DNA of 64,000 nt from Paenibacillus sp. FSL H8-0048 (GCF_038002825.1 NZ_JBBODF010000001.1:7254001-7318000), one strand, 5' to 3'; shown: positions 16,240 through 25,429, numbered from the stretch's first letter. Program-made: numbers and translations. Notes: a model not told the origin generated them from the letters alone.

Positions 16240-16240
16240 G

Positions 16241-17344
16241 ATGCGCAGCATTACTGTTGACTTAGGCGAACGTTCTTATCCGATTTATATCGGCAGCGGT
16301 CTGCTGCAGAGTATCGGTGAACGCTGTACCGAAGCGGGGTTCGCGCAGCGCAGCCCGCTGCTGGTGGTGAGTGATACGGAAGTAGCGCCGCTGTATCTGG
16401 AGCAGGTGGAGGCCTCCCTCCGCAGCAGCGGATATACGGTGGTCAGCCATGTCATTCAGGCAGGTGAGGCCTCGAAGTCACTTGCCGTCTATGAAGAAGT
16501 TATTACCACCGCCATTCAAGGCGGTCTGGACCGAAGCTCAGCCGTGCTGGCGCTTGGCGGGGGAGTCGTTGGCGATCTGGCCGGCTTCGTTGCAGCATCT
16601 TATATGCGGGGAATCGGGTTTATGCAGATTCCAACGACCATTCTCGCCCATGACAGCAGTGTAGGCGGCAAGGTGGCCGTTAACCATCCGCTGGCCAAGA
16701 ATATGCTGGGTGCCTTTTATCAGCCGTCTATGGTGGTATATGATCTGGACACCCTAACTACGCTTCCACCCCGGCAGGTTGCTTCTGGCCTCGCTGAGGT
16801 AGTCAAGCACGGGCTGATTCTGGACCGTGAGTTCGCTTACTGGTGCCGTGAGCATGCGGAAGAGCTGCTGGCATTGAATCCAGAGGCGCTGGGATATGCG
16901 CTGGAACGCGGTTGTGCCATCAAGGCGGACGTAATCGGCGGTGATGAGCGCGAGCACGGGCAGCGTGCGATTCTGAATCTGGGGCATACCATCGGACATG
17001 CCATCGAAGCTGTCGGCGGCTATGGCACCTTCCTGCATGGAGAGGCGATTGCCATCGGGATGGCCGGATCTGCTCTGCTCGCAGCGAAGCTGGGCCGGGA
17101 CAGACAGATCTACGAGGATACTGTATCGATGCTCACCGCCCTGTCGCTGCCGACCCGGCTGCCTTCGCAGTATAGCGGGGAAGAGCTGATGGAAGCGATG
17201 ATGCATGACAAGAAATTCAAGGAAGGCCGAATGACTTTTATCGTGCCGGAGGCCATTGGTGAAGTTAGCATCTTCAATGATGTGCAGGCAAGCGATGTAT
17301 CAGAGGTCATAGCCCAGCTTAAGAAGGAGGGGAGCCCATGGTGA
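16241..17344 (+). CDS. aroB: 3-dehydroquinate synthase
   Basis: Cyclises DAHP to 3-dehydroquinate, the second shikimate step, with NAD+ and a divalent metal. The 367-residue protein shows the NAD-binding GGGVVGDLAGFVAASYMRG, the PTTILAHDSSVGGKVAVNHP stretch and metal-ligand histidines in NLGHTIGHAIEA and FLHGEAIAIGM. The start is ATG at 16241, one base after the aroC stop; the frame is open back to 16145 inside aroC but has no better site. It overlaps aroH at ATGGTGA, so it is translationally coupled to it. Confidence 0.97.
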   Translation: MRSITVDLGERSYPIYIGSGLLQSIGERCTEAGFAQRSPLLVVSDTEVAPLYLEQVEASLRSSGYTVVSHVIQAGEASKSLAVYEEVITTAIQGGLDRSSAVLALGGGVVGDLAGFVAASYMRGIGFMQIPTTILAHDSSVGGKVAVNHPLAKNMLGAFYQPSMVVYDLDTLTTLPPRQVASGLAEVVKHGLILDREFAYWCREHAEELLALNPEALGYALERGCAIKADVIGGDEREHGQRAILNLGHTIGHAIEAVGGYGTFLHGEAIAIGMAGSALLAAKLGRDRQIYEDTVSMLTALSLPTRLPSQYSGEELMEAMMHDKKFKEGRMTFIVPEAIGEVSIFNDVQASDVSEVIAQLKKEGSPW

Positions 17345-17709
17345 ACCGGGGCATACGCGGTGCAACGACCGTAACCCAGAATGAAGAGACGGAAATTTTA
17401 CGTGAAACGGTGATCCTGCTGCGGGAGATTGTGGAGCGCAATGATGTGATCGCAGAGGATATCTGCAGTGTGTGGATTACGATGACTGCCGATCTGGATG
17501 CAACCTTCCCGGCACGGGCGATCCGTGAGATTGAAGGCTGGGAGATGGTTCCGCTGATGTGTTCCGTGGAGATCCCTGTGAAGGGCAGCCTGCCGAATTG
17601 TATCCGCCTGATGGTGCAGGTGAACACCGACAAATCCCAGCGGGATATGCGTCATGTGTATCTGAATGAAGCCCAGCGGCTTCGCCCGGATCTCTCACAG
17701 AGCAAGTAA
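17338..17709 (+). CDS. aroH: Chorismate mutase, AroH class
   Basis: Monofunctional chorismate mutase, turning chorismate into prephenate. The 123-residue product belongs to the pseudo-alpha/beta-barrel AroH class of Bacillus, with NRGIRGATTVTQNEETEIL at the N-terminus (the arginine of RGAT binds substrate), ISVWITMTADLDATFPARA-like core and the C-terminal RHVYLNEAQRLRPDL that carries further substrate-binding residues. Start ATG at 17338 behind AAGGAGGGG within the aroB end. It is the last aro gene before the trp leader and feeds hisC and tyrA at the end of the same supraoperon. Confidence 0.95.
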   Translation: MVNRGIRGATTVTQNEETEILRETVILLREIVERNDVIAEDICSVWITMTADLDATFPARAIREIEGWEMVPLMCSVEIPVKGSLPNCIRLMVQVNTDKSQRDMRHVYLNEAQRLRPDLSQSK

Positions 17710-17727
17710 TAAATTATAATTACGGGG

Positions 17728-17757
17728 TTGTCAATGACTACCGTCATCATGTATAGT
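17728..17757 (+). promoter_or_regulatory. SigA promoter of the trp leader
   Basis: TTGTCA (17728-17733), 18-base spacer, TATAGT (17752-17757). The transcript would begin about 17764, exactly at the first triplet of the TRAP target, so the target would be at the very 5' end. Confidence 0.65.
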
Positions 17758-17762
17758 GAAGT

Positions 17763-17835
17763 TAGCCGAGTAAAGCAGAGTTTTGAATGAGTTGAGTAGA
17801 GTATAGTTGAGCTGAGTGTAGGATTTATAGCAGAG
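17763..17835 (+). promoter_or_regulatory. TRAP-binding target in the trp leader
   Basis: Twelve GAG or TAG triplets stand at 17763, 17768, 17778, 17789, 17794, 17799, 17804, 17809, 17814, 17819, 17828 and 17833. From 17789 to 17821 seven of them follow with exactly two spacer bases (five-base period), and elsewhere gaps are multiples close to that. This is the arrangement bound by the 11-subunit TRAP ring, and the gene for TRAP (mtrB) is at 7283. GAGTAGAG at 17794-17801 is exactly complementary to CTCTACTC at 18002-18009 in the terminator's 5' arm, as expected for a TRAP-blockable antiterminator. Confidence 0.9.
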
Positions 17836-17997
17836 CAGGCCCTTGATTGTCAGTGTTCTTTTTTTGGCATACCTGTATAGCCGTAACTTATGATGAGTTG
17901 CTGTTGCGCTATCACTGTATGTATCCATGGAGGAATCTCTTGCATTCGGCTTTGTTCATGCTTGTCCCAGGCGCTTATTCACATACTGACTATCAAC

Positions 17998-18024
17998 AAA
18001 CCTCTACTCCGGTAGAGGTTTTTC
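17998..18024 (+). terminator. Attenuator terminator upstream of trpE
   Basis: AAACCTCTAC, loop TCCG, GTAGAGGTTT then TTCTG: a ten-base perfect stem with a T tract, ending 45 bases before the trpE start. Its 5' arm can pair instead with the triplet region at 17794-17801. Between 17836 and 17997 I see no gene; the spacing is much longer than in the B. subtilis trp leader. Confidence 0.85.
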
Positions 18025-18068
18025 TGTATTTCGGACCCTATCCGTTATCCCCCTAGGAGGTTACCCAA

Positions 18069-19622
18069 GTGACGAATCCGAGCATTGAAGAAGTGGTGTC
18101 GCTGTCGCGCGAATACAATCTGATCCCGGTTGTGACAAGATTGCTGGCTGATATGGAAACGCCGATCCGGCTGTTCCAGCGGTTTGCCGAGCAGGATCGC
18201 GCATTTTTGCTGGAGAGTGTAGAGGGCGGCATTCAATGGGCGCGTTATTCTTTTATCGGCAGTGATCCGTTCCTGATGATCTCCGGCAAAAAGGGGCAGA
18301 TCCAGGTGGAGGTCGGCGGCGAGAAAAAACAGCTGTCCGGCAAACCTGTCGAGGAGCTGAAGGCGCTGCTCCGTTCCTACCGCAGTCCCAAGCTGGACGG
18401 CATGCCGCCGTTCACAGGCGGAGCCATCGGATTCTTCGGCTATGATCTGCTGCAGTATTATGAGAAGCTGTCCGCACATGCGGTAGATGACCTGAATATG
18501 GATGACATCCGCTTTATGTTCTGTGACCGCATTATCGTCTTCGATCATGTGAAGCAGCAGATTCTGCTGGTGGGTAATCTTCATATTAAGGATGGCGATA
18601 CGGATTCGGATATCCGGGCCAATTACGAGGAACTGAGCAACCGCTTAGTGAATCTGGCAGAGGAGCTGCAAAAGGAAGGCCCGAAGGAGAACGTCAACCG
18701 CCGCAGCATTCCGCAGGATATCGAGCTTGGAGAGATTCACTCGAATCTCACAAAGGAGCAATATATAAGCAACGTAGAGCAGGCCAAAGAATACATCCGT
18801 GCCGGAGATATCTTCCAGGTGGTGCTGTCGCAGCGGATGCATATCGAGACCGAGGTCTCTCCGCTGCATGTGTACCGGATGCTGCGCATTCTGAACCCAT
18901 CCCCATATATGTATTATCTGAAAATGGATGAGGAGATCATCGTCGGCACCTCGCCGGAAGCGCTGGTCAAGGTGGATGGCGGACGGGTGGAGACCCGGCC
19001 GATTGCGGGAACCCGGCCGCGCGGAGCGAGCGCGGCTGAGGATCATCAGCTCGCCGCAGAGCTGCTTGAGGACGAGAAGGAACGTGCGGAGCATCTGATG
19101 CTGGTCGACCTGGGCCGCAATGATCTGGGCCGGGTCTCAAAATTCGGCAGCGTGAAATGCAATACCTTCATGGAGATCGAGAAATACTCGCATGTCATGC
19201 ATCTGGTCTCGAATGTGACCGGAACGCTGGCCGAGGATAAGGATTTCTTCGATGCCTTCCTCTCCTGCCTTCCGGCAGGTACGGTATCGGGCGCGCCGAA
19301 GCTGCGGGCGATGGAGATTATTGCGGAGCTTGAGCGGGAAGCCCGCGGTGCTTATGCCGGAGCGATCGGCTACCTCGGCTTCTCCGGGAACATGGATTCC
19401 TGCATCACGATCCGCACGATTATCTTCCGCAAGGGCCGTGCTTATGTGCAGGCCGGAGCAGGAATCGTCTGGGATTCCGTGCCGGAGAAGGAATATGAGG
19501 AGACGGTGAACAAGGCTAAGGGAATGCTGAAGGCGATCCGGATGGCGGAAGCAATGTTCCCCGCTGAGGTGAAGGAGAAGCAGGTCATTAACCAGGATTA
19601 TATGTACGAATATACCCCGTGA
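18069..19622 (+). CDS. trpE: Anthranilate synthase component I
   Basis: TrpE makes anthranilate from chorismate with ammonia delivered by a glutamine amidotransferase partner. The 517-residue protein has the N-terminal feedback-type region (LLESVEGGIQWARYSFIG) and the C-terminal chorismate-binding domain with SPEALVKVDGGRVETRPIAG, GTRPRG, DLGRNDLGRVSKFG, LPAGTVSGAPKLRAMEII and YAGAIGYLGFSGNMDSCITI. Start GTG at 18069 is eight bases after TAGGAGG. No trpG follows, so, as in B. subtilis, the amidotransferase is probably encoded elsewhere and shared with folate synthesis. It stands just after a TRAP-type leader. Confidence 0.97.
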   Translation: MTNPSIEEVVSLSREYNLIPVVTRLLADMETPIRLFQRFAEQDRAFLLESVEGGIQWARYSFIGSDPFLMISGKKGQIQVEVGGEKKQLSGKPVEELKALLRSYRSPKLDGMPPFTGGAIGFFGYDLLQYYEKLSAHAVDDLNMDDIRFMFCDRIIVFDHVKQQILLVGNLHIKDGDTDSDIRANYEELSNRLVNLAEELQKEGPKENVNRRSIPQDIELGEIHSNLTKEQYISNVEQAKEYIRAGDIFQVVLSQRMHIETEVSPLHVYRMLRILNPSPYMYYLKMDEEIIVGTSPEALVKVDGGRVETRPIAGTRPRGASAAEDHQLAAELLEDEKERAEHLMLVDLGRNDLGRVSKFGSVKCNTFMEIEKYSHVMHLVSNVTGTLAEDKDFFDAFLSCLPAGTVSGAPKLRAMEIIAELEREARGAYAGAIGYLGFSGNMDSCITIRTIIFRKGRAYVQAGAGIVWDSVPEKEYEETVNKAKGMLKAIRMAEAMFPAEVKEKQVINQDYMYEYTP

Positions 19623-19758
19623 ACCGGGAATTAGCAGAGACGAGATCAGAAGAGCAGAGAATGCTCCATAAAACTTTTTGCGTATGCTTTCGGAGCCAGT
19701 TTTGTACGAAGCTGGTTCAGGAAGCCCCGCTCACAAAACTCTTAGGAGGACATCCACT

Positions 19759-20799
19759 ATGGACGCAAGCCAGTTACTGCAATCAGGAATTGCCGGTTTA
19801 ATCGAGGGAAAGGATCTTACCCGTACGCAGGCCCGCGAGATTATGGGCACGATTATGGAAGGTGCAGCTTCGCCGGCGCAGATCGGAGCGCTGCTGACTG
19901 CACTGCGGATCAAAGGCGAGACCGTTGAAGAAATCACCGGCTTCGCAGAGGCGATGCGCGGCTTCGGCACACAGGTGCTTACAGAACGGAGCCAGCTGCT
20001 GGATACCTGCGGCACGGGCGGCTCCGGAATTCATAAATTCAATATCTCCACAGCTTCGGCGATCATCTCTTCCGCTGCTTCTGTCAGAGTGGCGAAGCAC
20101 GGCAACCGTTCGGCGTCCGGCAGAGCGGGCAGTGCAGATGTGCTGGAGGCGCTTGGCGTCAATATCCATCTGAATGCGGAGCAGGCGCGGCAATGTCTGG
20201 ACAGTATCGGCATCTGCTTCCTGTTCGCCCAAATCTATCATCCGTCCATGAAGCATGCCGCTGCTCCCCGCCGTGAGCTGGGGGTGCGGACGGTCTTCAA
20301 TATGCTGGGTCCGCTGACCAATCCGGCCGGAGCAGACCGGCAGCTGATGGGCATCTATGACCGCAACAAGACAGAGACGGTTGCCAAGGTCCTGGGTGAG
20401 CTGGGCTCCAAGCGGGCGATGATTGTCAGCAGCCTGGACGGCCTGGATGAGATCAGTATCTCGGCACCGACGCAGGTCTCCGAGCTGAAGCAGGGCGTAG
20501 TCACTACCTACGAAATTACACCGCAGGAGCTTGGCCTCAGCCAGCATCCGCTGGAGGATGTCATGGGCGGCGATGCCGCAGAGAATGCGGCGATTATTAC
20601 TACAGTGCTAGAGGGTAATATCAATCCGTACCGTGATATCGTACTGGCCAATGCCGGAGCCTGCATCTATGTCGCCGGTCTTGCCGATACCCTTAAGGAA
20701 GGCGTGGACCGTGCCAGAGAGGTTGTGGATTCAGGAGCGGCGCTGCGCAAGCTGGAACAGTTAAAAGCGATGACAAAGGAGCTTGATTATGTATCTTGA
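19759..20799 (+). CDS. trpD: Anthranilate phosphoribosyltransferase
   Basis: Transfers phosphoribosyl from PRPP to anthranilate. The 346-residue protein has LLDTCGTGGSGIHKFNIST (PRPP binding, about residues 78-96), KHGNRSASGRAGSADVLEALG, and the anthranilate region NMLGPLTNPAGADRQLMG. The start is ATG at 19759 after TTAGGAGGAC; the frame is open back to 19678 without a site. A 136-base gap to trpE contains no terminator or gene. It overlaps trpC by 11 bases. Confidence 0.97.
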   Translation: MDASQLLQSGIAGLIEGKDLTRTQAREIMGTIMEGAASPAQIGALLTALRIKGETVEEITGFAEAMRGFGTQVLTERSQLLDTCGTGGSGIHKFNISTASAIISSAASVRVAKHGNRSASGRAGSADVLEALGVNIHLNAEQARQCLDSIGICFLFAQIYHPSMKHAAAPRRELGVRTVFNMLGPLTNPAGADRQLMGIYDRNKTETVAKVLGELGSKRAMIVSSLDGLDEISISAPTQVSELKQGVVTTYEITPQELGLSQHPLEDVMGGDAAENAAIITTVLEGNINPYRDIVLANAGACIYVAGLADTLKEGVDRAREVVDSGAALRKLEQLKAMTKELDYVS

Positions 20800-21619
20800 C
20801 CGGATTGTTGCCACGAAAGTAAAAGAGGTAGAAGCGTTAAGCCGGCAATTCTCGCTTGCCGCGGCGGAGCGTTCCATTGCCGCATTACCTGCTACAAGAG
20901 GCTTCCGCAGCGCCTTAACTGAACGCCGGAACCGGGAGATGGGGCTGATCGCCGAGGTGAAGAAGGCCTCGCCGTCCAAGGGGCTGATCCGGGCCGATTT
21001 TGATCCGGTGACGATTGCCCGGGGCTATGAAGCAGGAGGAGCCGATTGCCTGTCCGTGCTCACGGACAAGGATTATTTTCAGGGCAGCGGCGTGTATCTC
21101 CAGCAGGTAAGAGAGGCTGTACAGCTTCCGCTGCTGCGTAAGGACTTCATTATCGACGAGAAGCAGATCTATGAGGCCCGCCTGCTTGGTGCGGATGCCA
21201 TTCTGTTGATTGCGGCCATTCTAACCCCGCAGCAGCTCGCCTCGTTCACCGACTCCGCTGCCGCGCTTGGACTCGATATCCTGATTGAGGTTCATGACCG
21301 CAGCGAACTGGAGACGGTATTGTCTACTGGTAAGGCTGAACATCCCGGGGTTCTGCTGGGTATTAATAACCGGAATCTCAAGACGTTCGAAACGTCGCTC
21401 TCCGCTACGGAGGAGCTGGCAGCCCTGCTGCCCGCCGGTCTTCCCGTAATCAGCGAGAGCGGGATTGCCGGGCCGGAGGATATTGCGTATCTCCGCAAGA
21501 CACGGGCAACCGGTGTGCTGGTCGGAGAATACCTGATGCGCCAGCCGGATGTAGAGCAGGCCATCCATCAGCTGCTCGGTCCGCTTCCAGCAGGGAAGGA
21601 TCGTGTGCAGAGTGACTGA
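20789..21619 (+). CDS. trpC: Indole-3-glycerol phosphate synthase
   Basis: Ring-closing decarboxylation of carboxyphenylamino-deoxyribulose phosphate to indole-3-glycerol phosphate, a TIM-barrel enzyme. The 276-residue product has IAEVKKASPSKGLIRADFDP with the catalytic lysines, LLRKDFIIDEKQIYEARLLGAD, LIEVHDRSELE, LGINNRNLKTFE and VISESGI. ATG at 20789 is seven bases after AAAGGAG, preferred over TTG at 20783. It overlaps both trpD and trpF, as usual for a tight trp operon. Confidence 0.97.
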   Translation: MYLDRIVATKVKEVEALSRQFSLAAAERSIAALPATRGFRSALTERRNREMGLIAEVKKASPSKGLIRADFDPVTIARGYEAGGADCLSVLTDKDYFQGSGVYLQQVREAVQLPLLRKDFIIDEKQIYEARLLGADAILLIAAILTPQQLASFTDSAAALGLDILIEVHDRSELETVLSTGKAEHPGVLLGINNRNLKTFETSLSATEELAALLPAGLPVISESGIAGPEDIAYLRKTRATGVLVGEYLMRQPDVEQAIHQLLGPLPAGKDRVQSD

Positions 21620-22292
21620 ACCTCTCGTAAAAATCTGTGGACTTCAGGGCGTTGAAGTGCTAAAATCTATGAATAGTTTGCCGCTCGATTATGTGGGCCT
21701 GGTATTTGCACCCAGCCGCAGGAGGGTTACCCCGGGTGTGGCTGCGGAGCTGATTGCAGAGCTGGGCAACTGGAAGTCTGAGCCGGCTCCCCGCCCGGTG
21801 GGCGTATTCGTTAACCCCGCTCTTTCTGAGCTGGTAGAGCTGCTGAGAACGGTACCGCTGGATGTTGTGCAGCTTCATGGACAAGAGAGTCCGCAGTTCT
21901 GTGCGGAGGTCAAGGCGGCTTTTCCCCAGATTAAGGTCTGGAAAGCCCTTTCGGTTGCCGGGTGCAGTACTGATGCGGGGGATGAGGTTCAGACTCTGCT
22001 GGACAGCTATGCGGGTACGATTGATGCGCTGCTGCTGGATGCCTATGATCCGCAGGACAGCGGCGGTACGGGCCGTACATTTGATTGGGAGCAAATCCCC
22101 TTATACCAGCAAGCGGCGGCGAAGCATGCGCTGCCTTTATTTATAGCCGGAGGCTTGCATCCGGACAATGTGAACGAGCTGTTGGATGGTTACGGCCCTT
22201 ATGGCGTGGATGTCTCCAGCGGAGTAGAGAGTAACGGCAGTAAGGATATCGCCAAAATGACAGCTTTCGTAGAAAGGGTGAAGCAATCATGA
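21612..22292 (+). CDS. trpF: Phosphoribosylanthranilate isomerase
   Basis: Amadori rearrangement of phosphoribosylanthranilate, a TIM-barrel enzyme. The 226-residue product shows VKICGLQG with the catalytic cysteine, DYVGLVFAPSRRRVTP, VGVFVNP, VQLHGQESPQFC, LLLDAYDPQDSGGTGRTFDW (catalytic aspartate) and LFIAGGLHPDNV. GTG at 21612 is used, eleven bases after AAGGA and overlapping the trpC stop by 8; GTG at 21603 in the same frame is an alternative that would be too close to the binding site. Confidence 0.96.
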   Translation: MTEPLVKICGLQGVEVLKSMNSLPLDYVGLVFAPSRRRVTPGVAAELIAELGNWKSEPAPRPVGVFVNPALSELVELLRTVPLDVVQLHGQESPQFCAEVKAAFPQIKVWKALSVAGCSTDAGDEVQTLLDSYAGTIDALLLDAYDPQDSGGTGRTFDWEQIPLYQQAAAKHALPLFIAGGLHPDNVNELLDGYGPYGVDVSSGVESNGSKDIAKMTAFVERVKQS

Positions 22293-23494
22293 TACAAGTA
22301 CCGGACAAAAATGGACGTTTTGGTTCTTTTGGAGGCCGCTTCGTTCCTGAGACCTTGATGACTGCGCTGATTGAGCTGGAGGAAGCTTACAATAAATTCT
22401 CGGCAGACCCGGCCTTTCAGGAGGAAATAGATTATCTGCTCAAGCAGTATTCGGGCCGCGAGACCCCGCTGTATTATGCAGAGCGGCTAAGTAAGCAGCT
22501 TGGCGAGGCCAAGATCTATCTGAAGCGGGAGGACCTCAATCATACAGGCGCCCACAAGATCAACAACGCGATCGGACAAGGCATCCTGGCCAAAATGATG
22601 GGTAAAACCAAGGTGATTGCCGAAACCGGCGCAGGCCAGCACGGAGTAGCTACAGCTACGGTAGCCGCCTTGCTCGGCATGGAATGCAAGGTGTTCATGG
22701 GTGAAGAGGATACCCGCCGCCAGGCGCTCAATGTCTTCCGCATGAAGCTGCTCGGGGCAGAGGTTATTCCGGTGACCTCAGGCTCCAGAACGCTGAAGGA
22801 TGCCGGGAATGAGGCGCTACGCTACTGGGTGAGCAATGTCGAAGATACATTCTACGTGCTTGGCTCGGCGGTAGGTCCCCATCCGTATCCGATGATGGTC
22901 CGCAACTTCCAGCGGATTATCGGGGATGAGACCCGCCGCCAGATTCTGGAGGCGGAAGGACGTCTGCCCGATCTGCTGGTTGCCGCAGTAGGCGGAGGCA
23001 GCAATGCCATCGGTATGTTCTATCCGTTCATGGAGGATGAGCAGGTGGCGATGATTGGTGTTGAAGCTGCCGGTAAAGGCGTAGATACTCCGTTCCATGC
23101 AGCAACCATGAGCAAGGGAAGCCATGGCGTGTTCCAGGGCTCGCTGAGCTATCTGCTGCAGGACGAGCACGGACAGGTCATCGAGGCCCATTCCATATCG
23201 GCCGGACTGGATTATCCGGGCGTGGGGCCTGAGCATTCCTATCTCAAGGACATTCACCGTGCCCAATACGTGCCGGTGACCGATGCCGAAGCGCTGGATG
23301 CACTGAAGCTGCTCTGCGTGACGGAGGGCATTATTCCCGCCCTGGAATCGGCTCATGCCATTGCCCATGTGGTGAAGCTCGGCAAGACGCTGACCAAGGA
23401 TGATATTGTGGTGATCTGCCTGTCGGGACGCGGTGACAAAGATGTCGAATCCATTATGGCTTATACGGAAGGGGCGAGCGGTAATGACAACTGA
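22289..23494 (+). CDS. trpB: Tryptophan synthase beta chain
   Basis: PLP enzyme joining indole and serine to tryptophan. The 401-residue product has the PLP lysine in REDLNHTGAHKINNAIGQ (Lys in HKIN), AETGAGQHGVATAT, VGGGSNAIGMFYPF (phosphate cradle) and SAGLDYPGVGPEH. Start ATG at 22289 overlaps the trpF stop as ATGA, with AAAGGGTGAAG upstream. The downstream trpA overlap is 11 bases. This is the TrpB1 type that works in complex with TrpA. Confidence 0.98.
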   Translation: MIQVPDKNGRFGSFGGRFVPETLMTALIELEEAYNKFSADPAFQEEIDYLLKQYSGRETPLYYAERLSKQLGEAKIYLKREDLNHTGAHKINNAIGQGILAKMMGKTKVIAETGAGQHGVATATVAALLGMECKVFMGEEDTRRQALNVFRMKLLGAEVIPVTSGSRTLKDAGNEALRYWVSNVEDTFYVLGSAVGPHPYPMMVRNFQRIIGDETRRQILEAEGRLPDLLVAAVGGGSNAIGMFYPFMEDEQVAMIGVEAAGKGVDTPFHAATMSKGSHGVFQGSLSYLLQDEHGQVIEAHSISAGLDYPGVGPEHSYLKDIHRAQYVPVTDAEALDALKLLCVTEGIIPALESAHAIAHVVKLGKTLTKDDIVVICLSGRGDKDVESIMAYTEGASGNDN

Positions 23495-24308
23495 AACGAC
23501 TAACCGGATGGACCTGGCTTTTAACCGGCTGAAGGCGGAAGGCCGTACTGCCCTTATTCCGTTCCTTACCGTAGGCGATCCTGATCTGGAGACTACACTG
23601 GATATTATTGCCGAGCTGGAGGCAGCGGGAGCGGATATCCTGGAGCTTGGCGTTCCTTACTCCGATCCGCTGGCCGACGGTCCGGTCATCCAGCGGGCGT
23701 CTGCAAGAGCGCTGCGCAGCAAGGTTCATCTGCGCACCTGTATGGAGACGGCGCTGAAAGCACGGCAGGCTGGCAGCGGGCTGCCGTTCATCCTGTTCAC
23801 GTATTATAATCCGGTGCTGCAGATGGGGCTGGATACGTTTTTTGCGGAGCTGAATACCCATGAGATCAGCGGGCTGATTATTCCCGACCTGCCGGTTGAG
23901 GAGTCAGAAGACATGCGTGCACGCAGCCGTGCCGCCGGTGTGAATCTCATTCCGCTCGTGGCCCCGACCTCCAGCGAACGGATTGCCCGGATCGTATCCG
24001 GTGCAAGCGGCTTTGTCTATTGCGTATCCTCGCTCGGGGTAACCGGGGAACGCTCAAGCTTCCACAGCGGAGTAGATGAATTCATAGCGTCCGTCCGCCG
24101 TTCTACGGACCTGCCTATCGCTGTAGGATTCGGGATCTCCACCGGAGAACAGGTATCCCGGTTTGCCAAGATCTGTGATGGTGTAGTAGTCGGAAGCGCC
24201 ATTGTCCGCAAGGTGGAGGAGGTTATTCCCCTCTTGTCCCAGCCGCAGACGAGAAGCGCCGGACTGTTGCAAATTCGTGAATTTGTGTCACAATTAAGAC
24301 CTAATTAA
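23484..24308 (+). CDS. trpA: Tryptophan synthase alpha chain
   Basis: Cleaves indole-3-glycerol phosphate to indole, which is channelled to TrpB. The 274-residue TIM barrel contains ALIPFLTVGDPDLETTLDII, LELGVPYSDPLADGPVIQRA with the catalytic acidic residues, LIIPDLPVEES and VYCVSSLGVTGERSSF, then VGFGISTGEQV. Start ATG at 23484 inside trpB; the frame is open further up to 23433 but only within trpB. It is the last trp gene; hisC follows after 23 bases with its own ribosome binding site. Confidence 0.97.
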   Translation: MTTETTNRMDLAFNRLKAEGRTALIPFLTVGDPDLETTLDIIAELEAAGADILELGVPYSDPLADGPVIQRASARALRSKVHLRTCMETALKARQAGSGLPFILFTYYNPVLQMGLDTFFAELNTHEISGLIIPDLPVEESEDMRARSRAAGVNLIPLVAPTSSERIARIVSGASGFVYCVSSLGVTGERSSFHSGVDEFIASVRRSTDLPIAVGFGISTGEQVSRFAKICDGVVVGSAIVRKVEEVIPLLSQPQTRSAGLLQIREFVSQLRPN

Positions 24309-24331
24309 CCTTTGGAGAGCGAGGATCACCC

Positions 24332-25429
24332 ATGAATCCAAAACCGAATATCGTTGACCTTCCTGTCTACAAGCCAGGGAAGCCGATTGAAGAAGTCAAG
24401 AAGGAGCTGGGCTTAAGCGAAGTCATTAAGCTGGCATCCAACGAGAATCCTTACGGGGCTGCACCAAGTGCGAAGGCCGCTATCGTAGCGGAGCTGGATA
24501 ACCTCTTTTTATACCCGGACGGCTCTGCCGCTGAGCTGACGGCGACGCTGGCTAAGCACCTGGGCGTGGCGGGTTACCGTATTATTTTCGGATGCGGATC
24601 GGATGAGATTATTGCTCTGATTGCCCGTGCCTTCTTCCTGCCCGGCGACGAGACGATTATGGCAGATCAGACTTTCTCTGTATATAAGAGCAATGCGGAT
24701 ATCGAAGGGGCTGTAACTATAGAAGTCCCGCTTAAGGACGGAACGCATGATCTGGACGCGATGCTGGCGAAGATTTCGGACCGGACCAAAATCGTCTGGA
24801 TTTGCAATCCGAACAATCCAACCGGTACCATTGTGCCTGAGGATGCTCTGATTTCGTTCCTGGATGCAGTACCTGCGGGCGTAATGGTAGTCCTCGATGA
24901 AGCCTATTATGAATATGTGACGGATCTCAGCTACACTGATGGCATTAAGCTGATCGACAAATACCCTAATCTGGTAGTCCTTCGTACCTTCTCCAAAATC
25001 TATGGTCTTGCTGCGCTCCGTATCGGCTATGGTGTAGCCAGCCAGCAGGTGATCTCCCTGATTAATCAGGTGCGTGAGCCGTTCAATACGACCCGCCTGG
25101 CTCAGGTGGCGGCTGTAGCGGCACTCTCCGATCAGGAATATGTGCAGCAGTGCCGTGCCCTTAACAGTGCAGGGATTGTGCAGCTTGAGGCGGAATTCGC
25201 GCGTCTAGGGCTTACGTCGTTCCCGGCTCACGGGAACTTCATTATGGTGGATGTACGTAAGCCTGCGGCTGAAGTCTTCGATACGCTGCTGCGGCAAGGA
25301 ATCATCGTCAGAACAGGCTTCCACCGGTATCCGACCTATCTGCGGGTGACCATCGGCTCCGCCGAGCAGAACACAGCCTTCGTAGCTGCCCTGGAGCAAG
25401 CGCTGAAGGAGCAGGAAGTTCGCACATAA
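24332..25429 (+). CDS. hisC: Histidinol-phosphate aminotransferase
   Basis: PLP aminotransferase used in histidine synthesis and, in Bacillus, also for tyrosine and phenylalanine. The 365-residue product has LASNENPYGAAPSAK, the FGCGSDEII phosphate-binding segment, CNPNNPTGTIV, VVLDEAYYEY and the PLP lysine in TFSKIYGLAALRIGYG. Start ATG at 24332 follows GGAGAGCGAGG. Location between trpA and tyrA is the same as in B. subtilis, in line with a dual role in aromatic amino acid transamination. No other his gene is in the window. Confidence 0.95.
   Translation: MNPKPNIVDLPVYKPGKPIEEVKKELGLSEVIKLASNENPYGAAPSAKAAIVAELDNLFLYPDGSAAELTATLAKHLGVAGYRIIFGCGSDEIIALIARAFFLPGDETIMADQTFSVYKSNADIEGAVTIEVPLKDGTHDLDAMLAKISDRTKIVWICNPNNPTGTIVPEDALISFLDAVPAGVMVVLDEAYYEYVTDLSYTDGIKLIDKYPNLVVLRTFSKIYGLAALRIGYGVASQQVISLINQVREPFNTTRLAQVAAVAALSDQEYVQQCRALNSAGIVQLEAEFARLGLTSFPAHGNFIMVDVRKPAAEVFDTLLRQGIIVRTGFHRYPTYLRVTIGSAEQNTAFVAALEQALKEQEVRT

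Noticed and set aside
17847..18056. Possible leader peptide in the trp leader
   Set aside because: The frame has no run of Trp codons, runs across the terminator, and the control elements present fit TRAP rather than ribosome-stalling attenuation.
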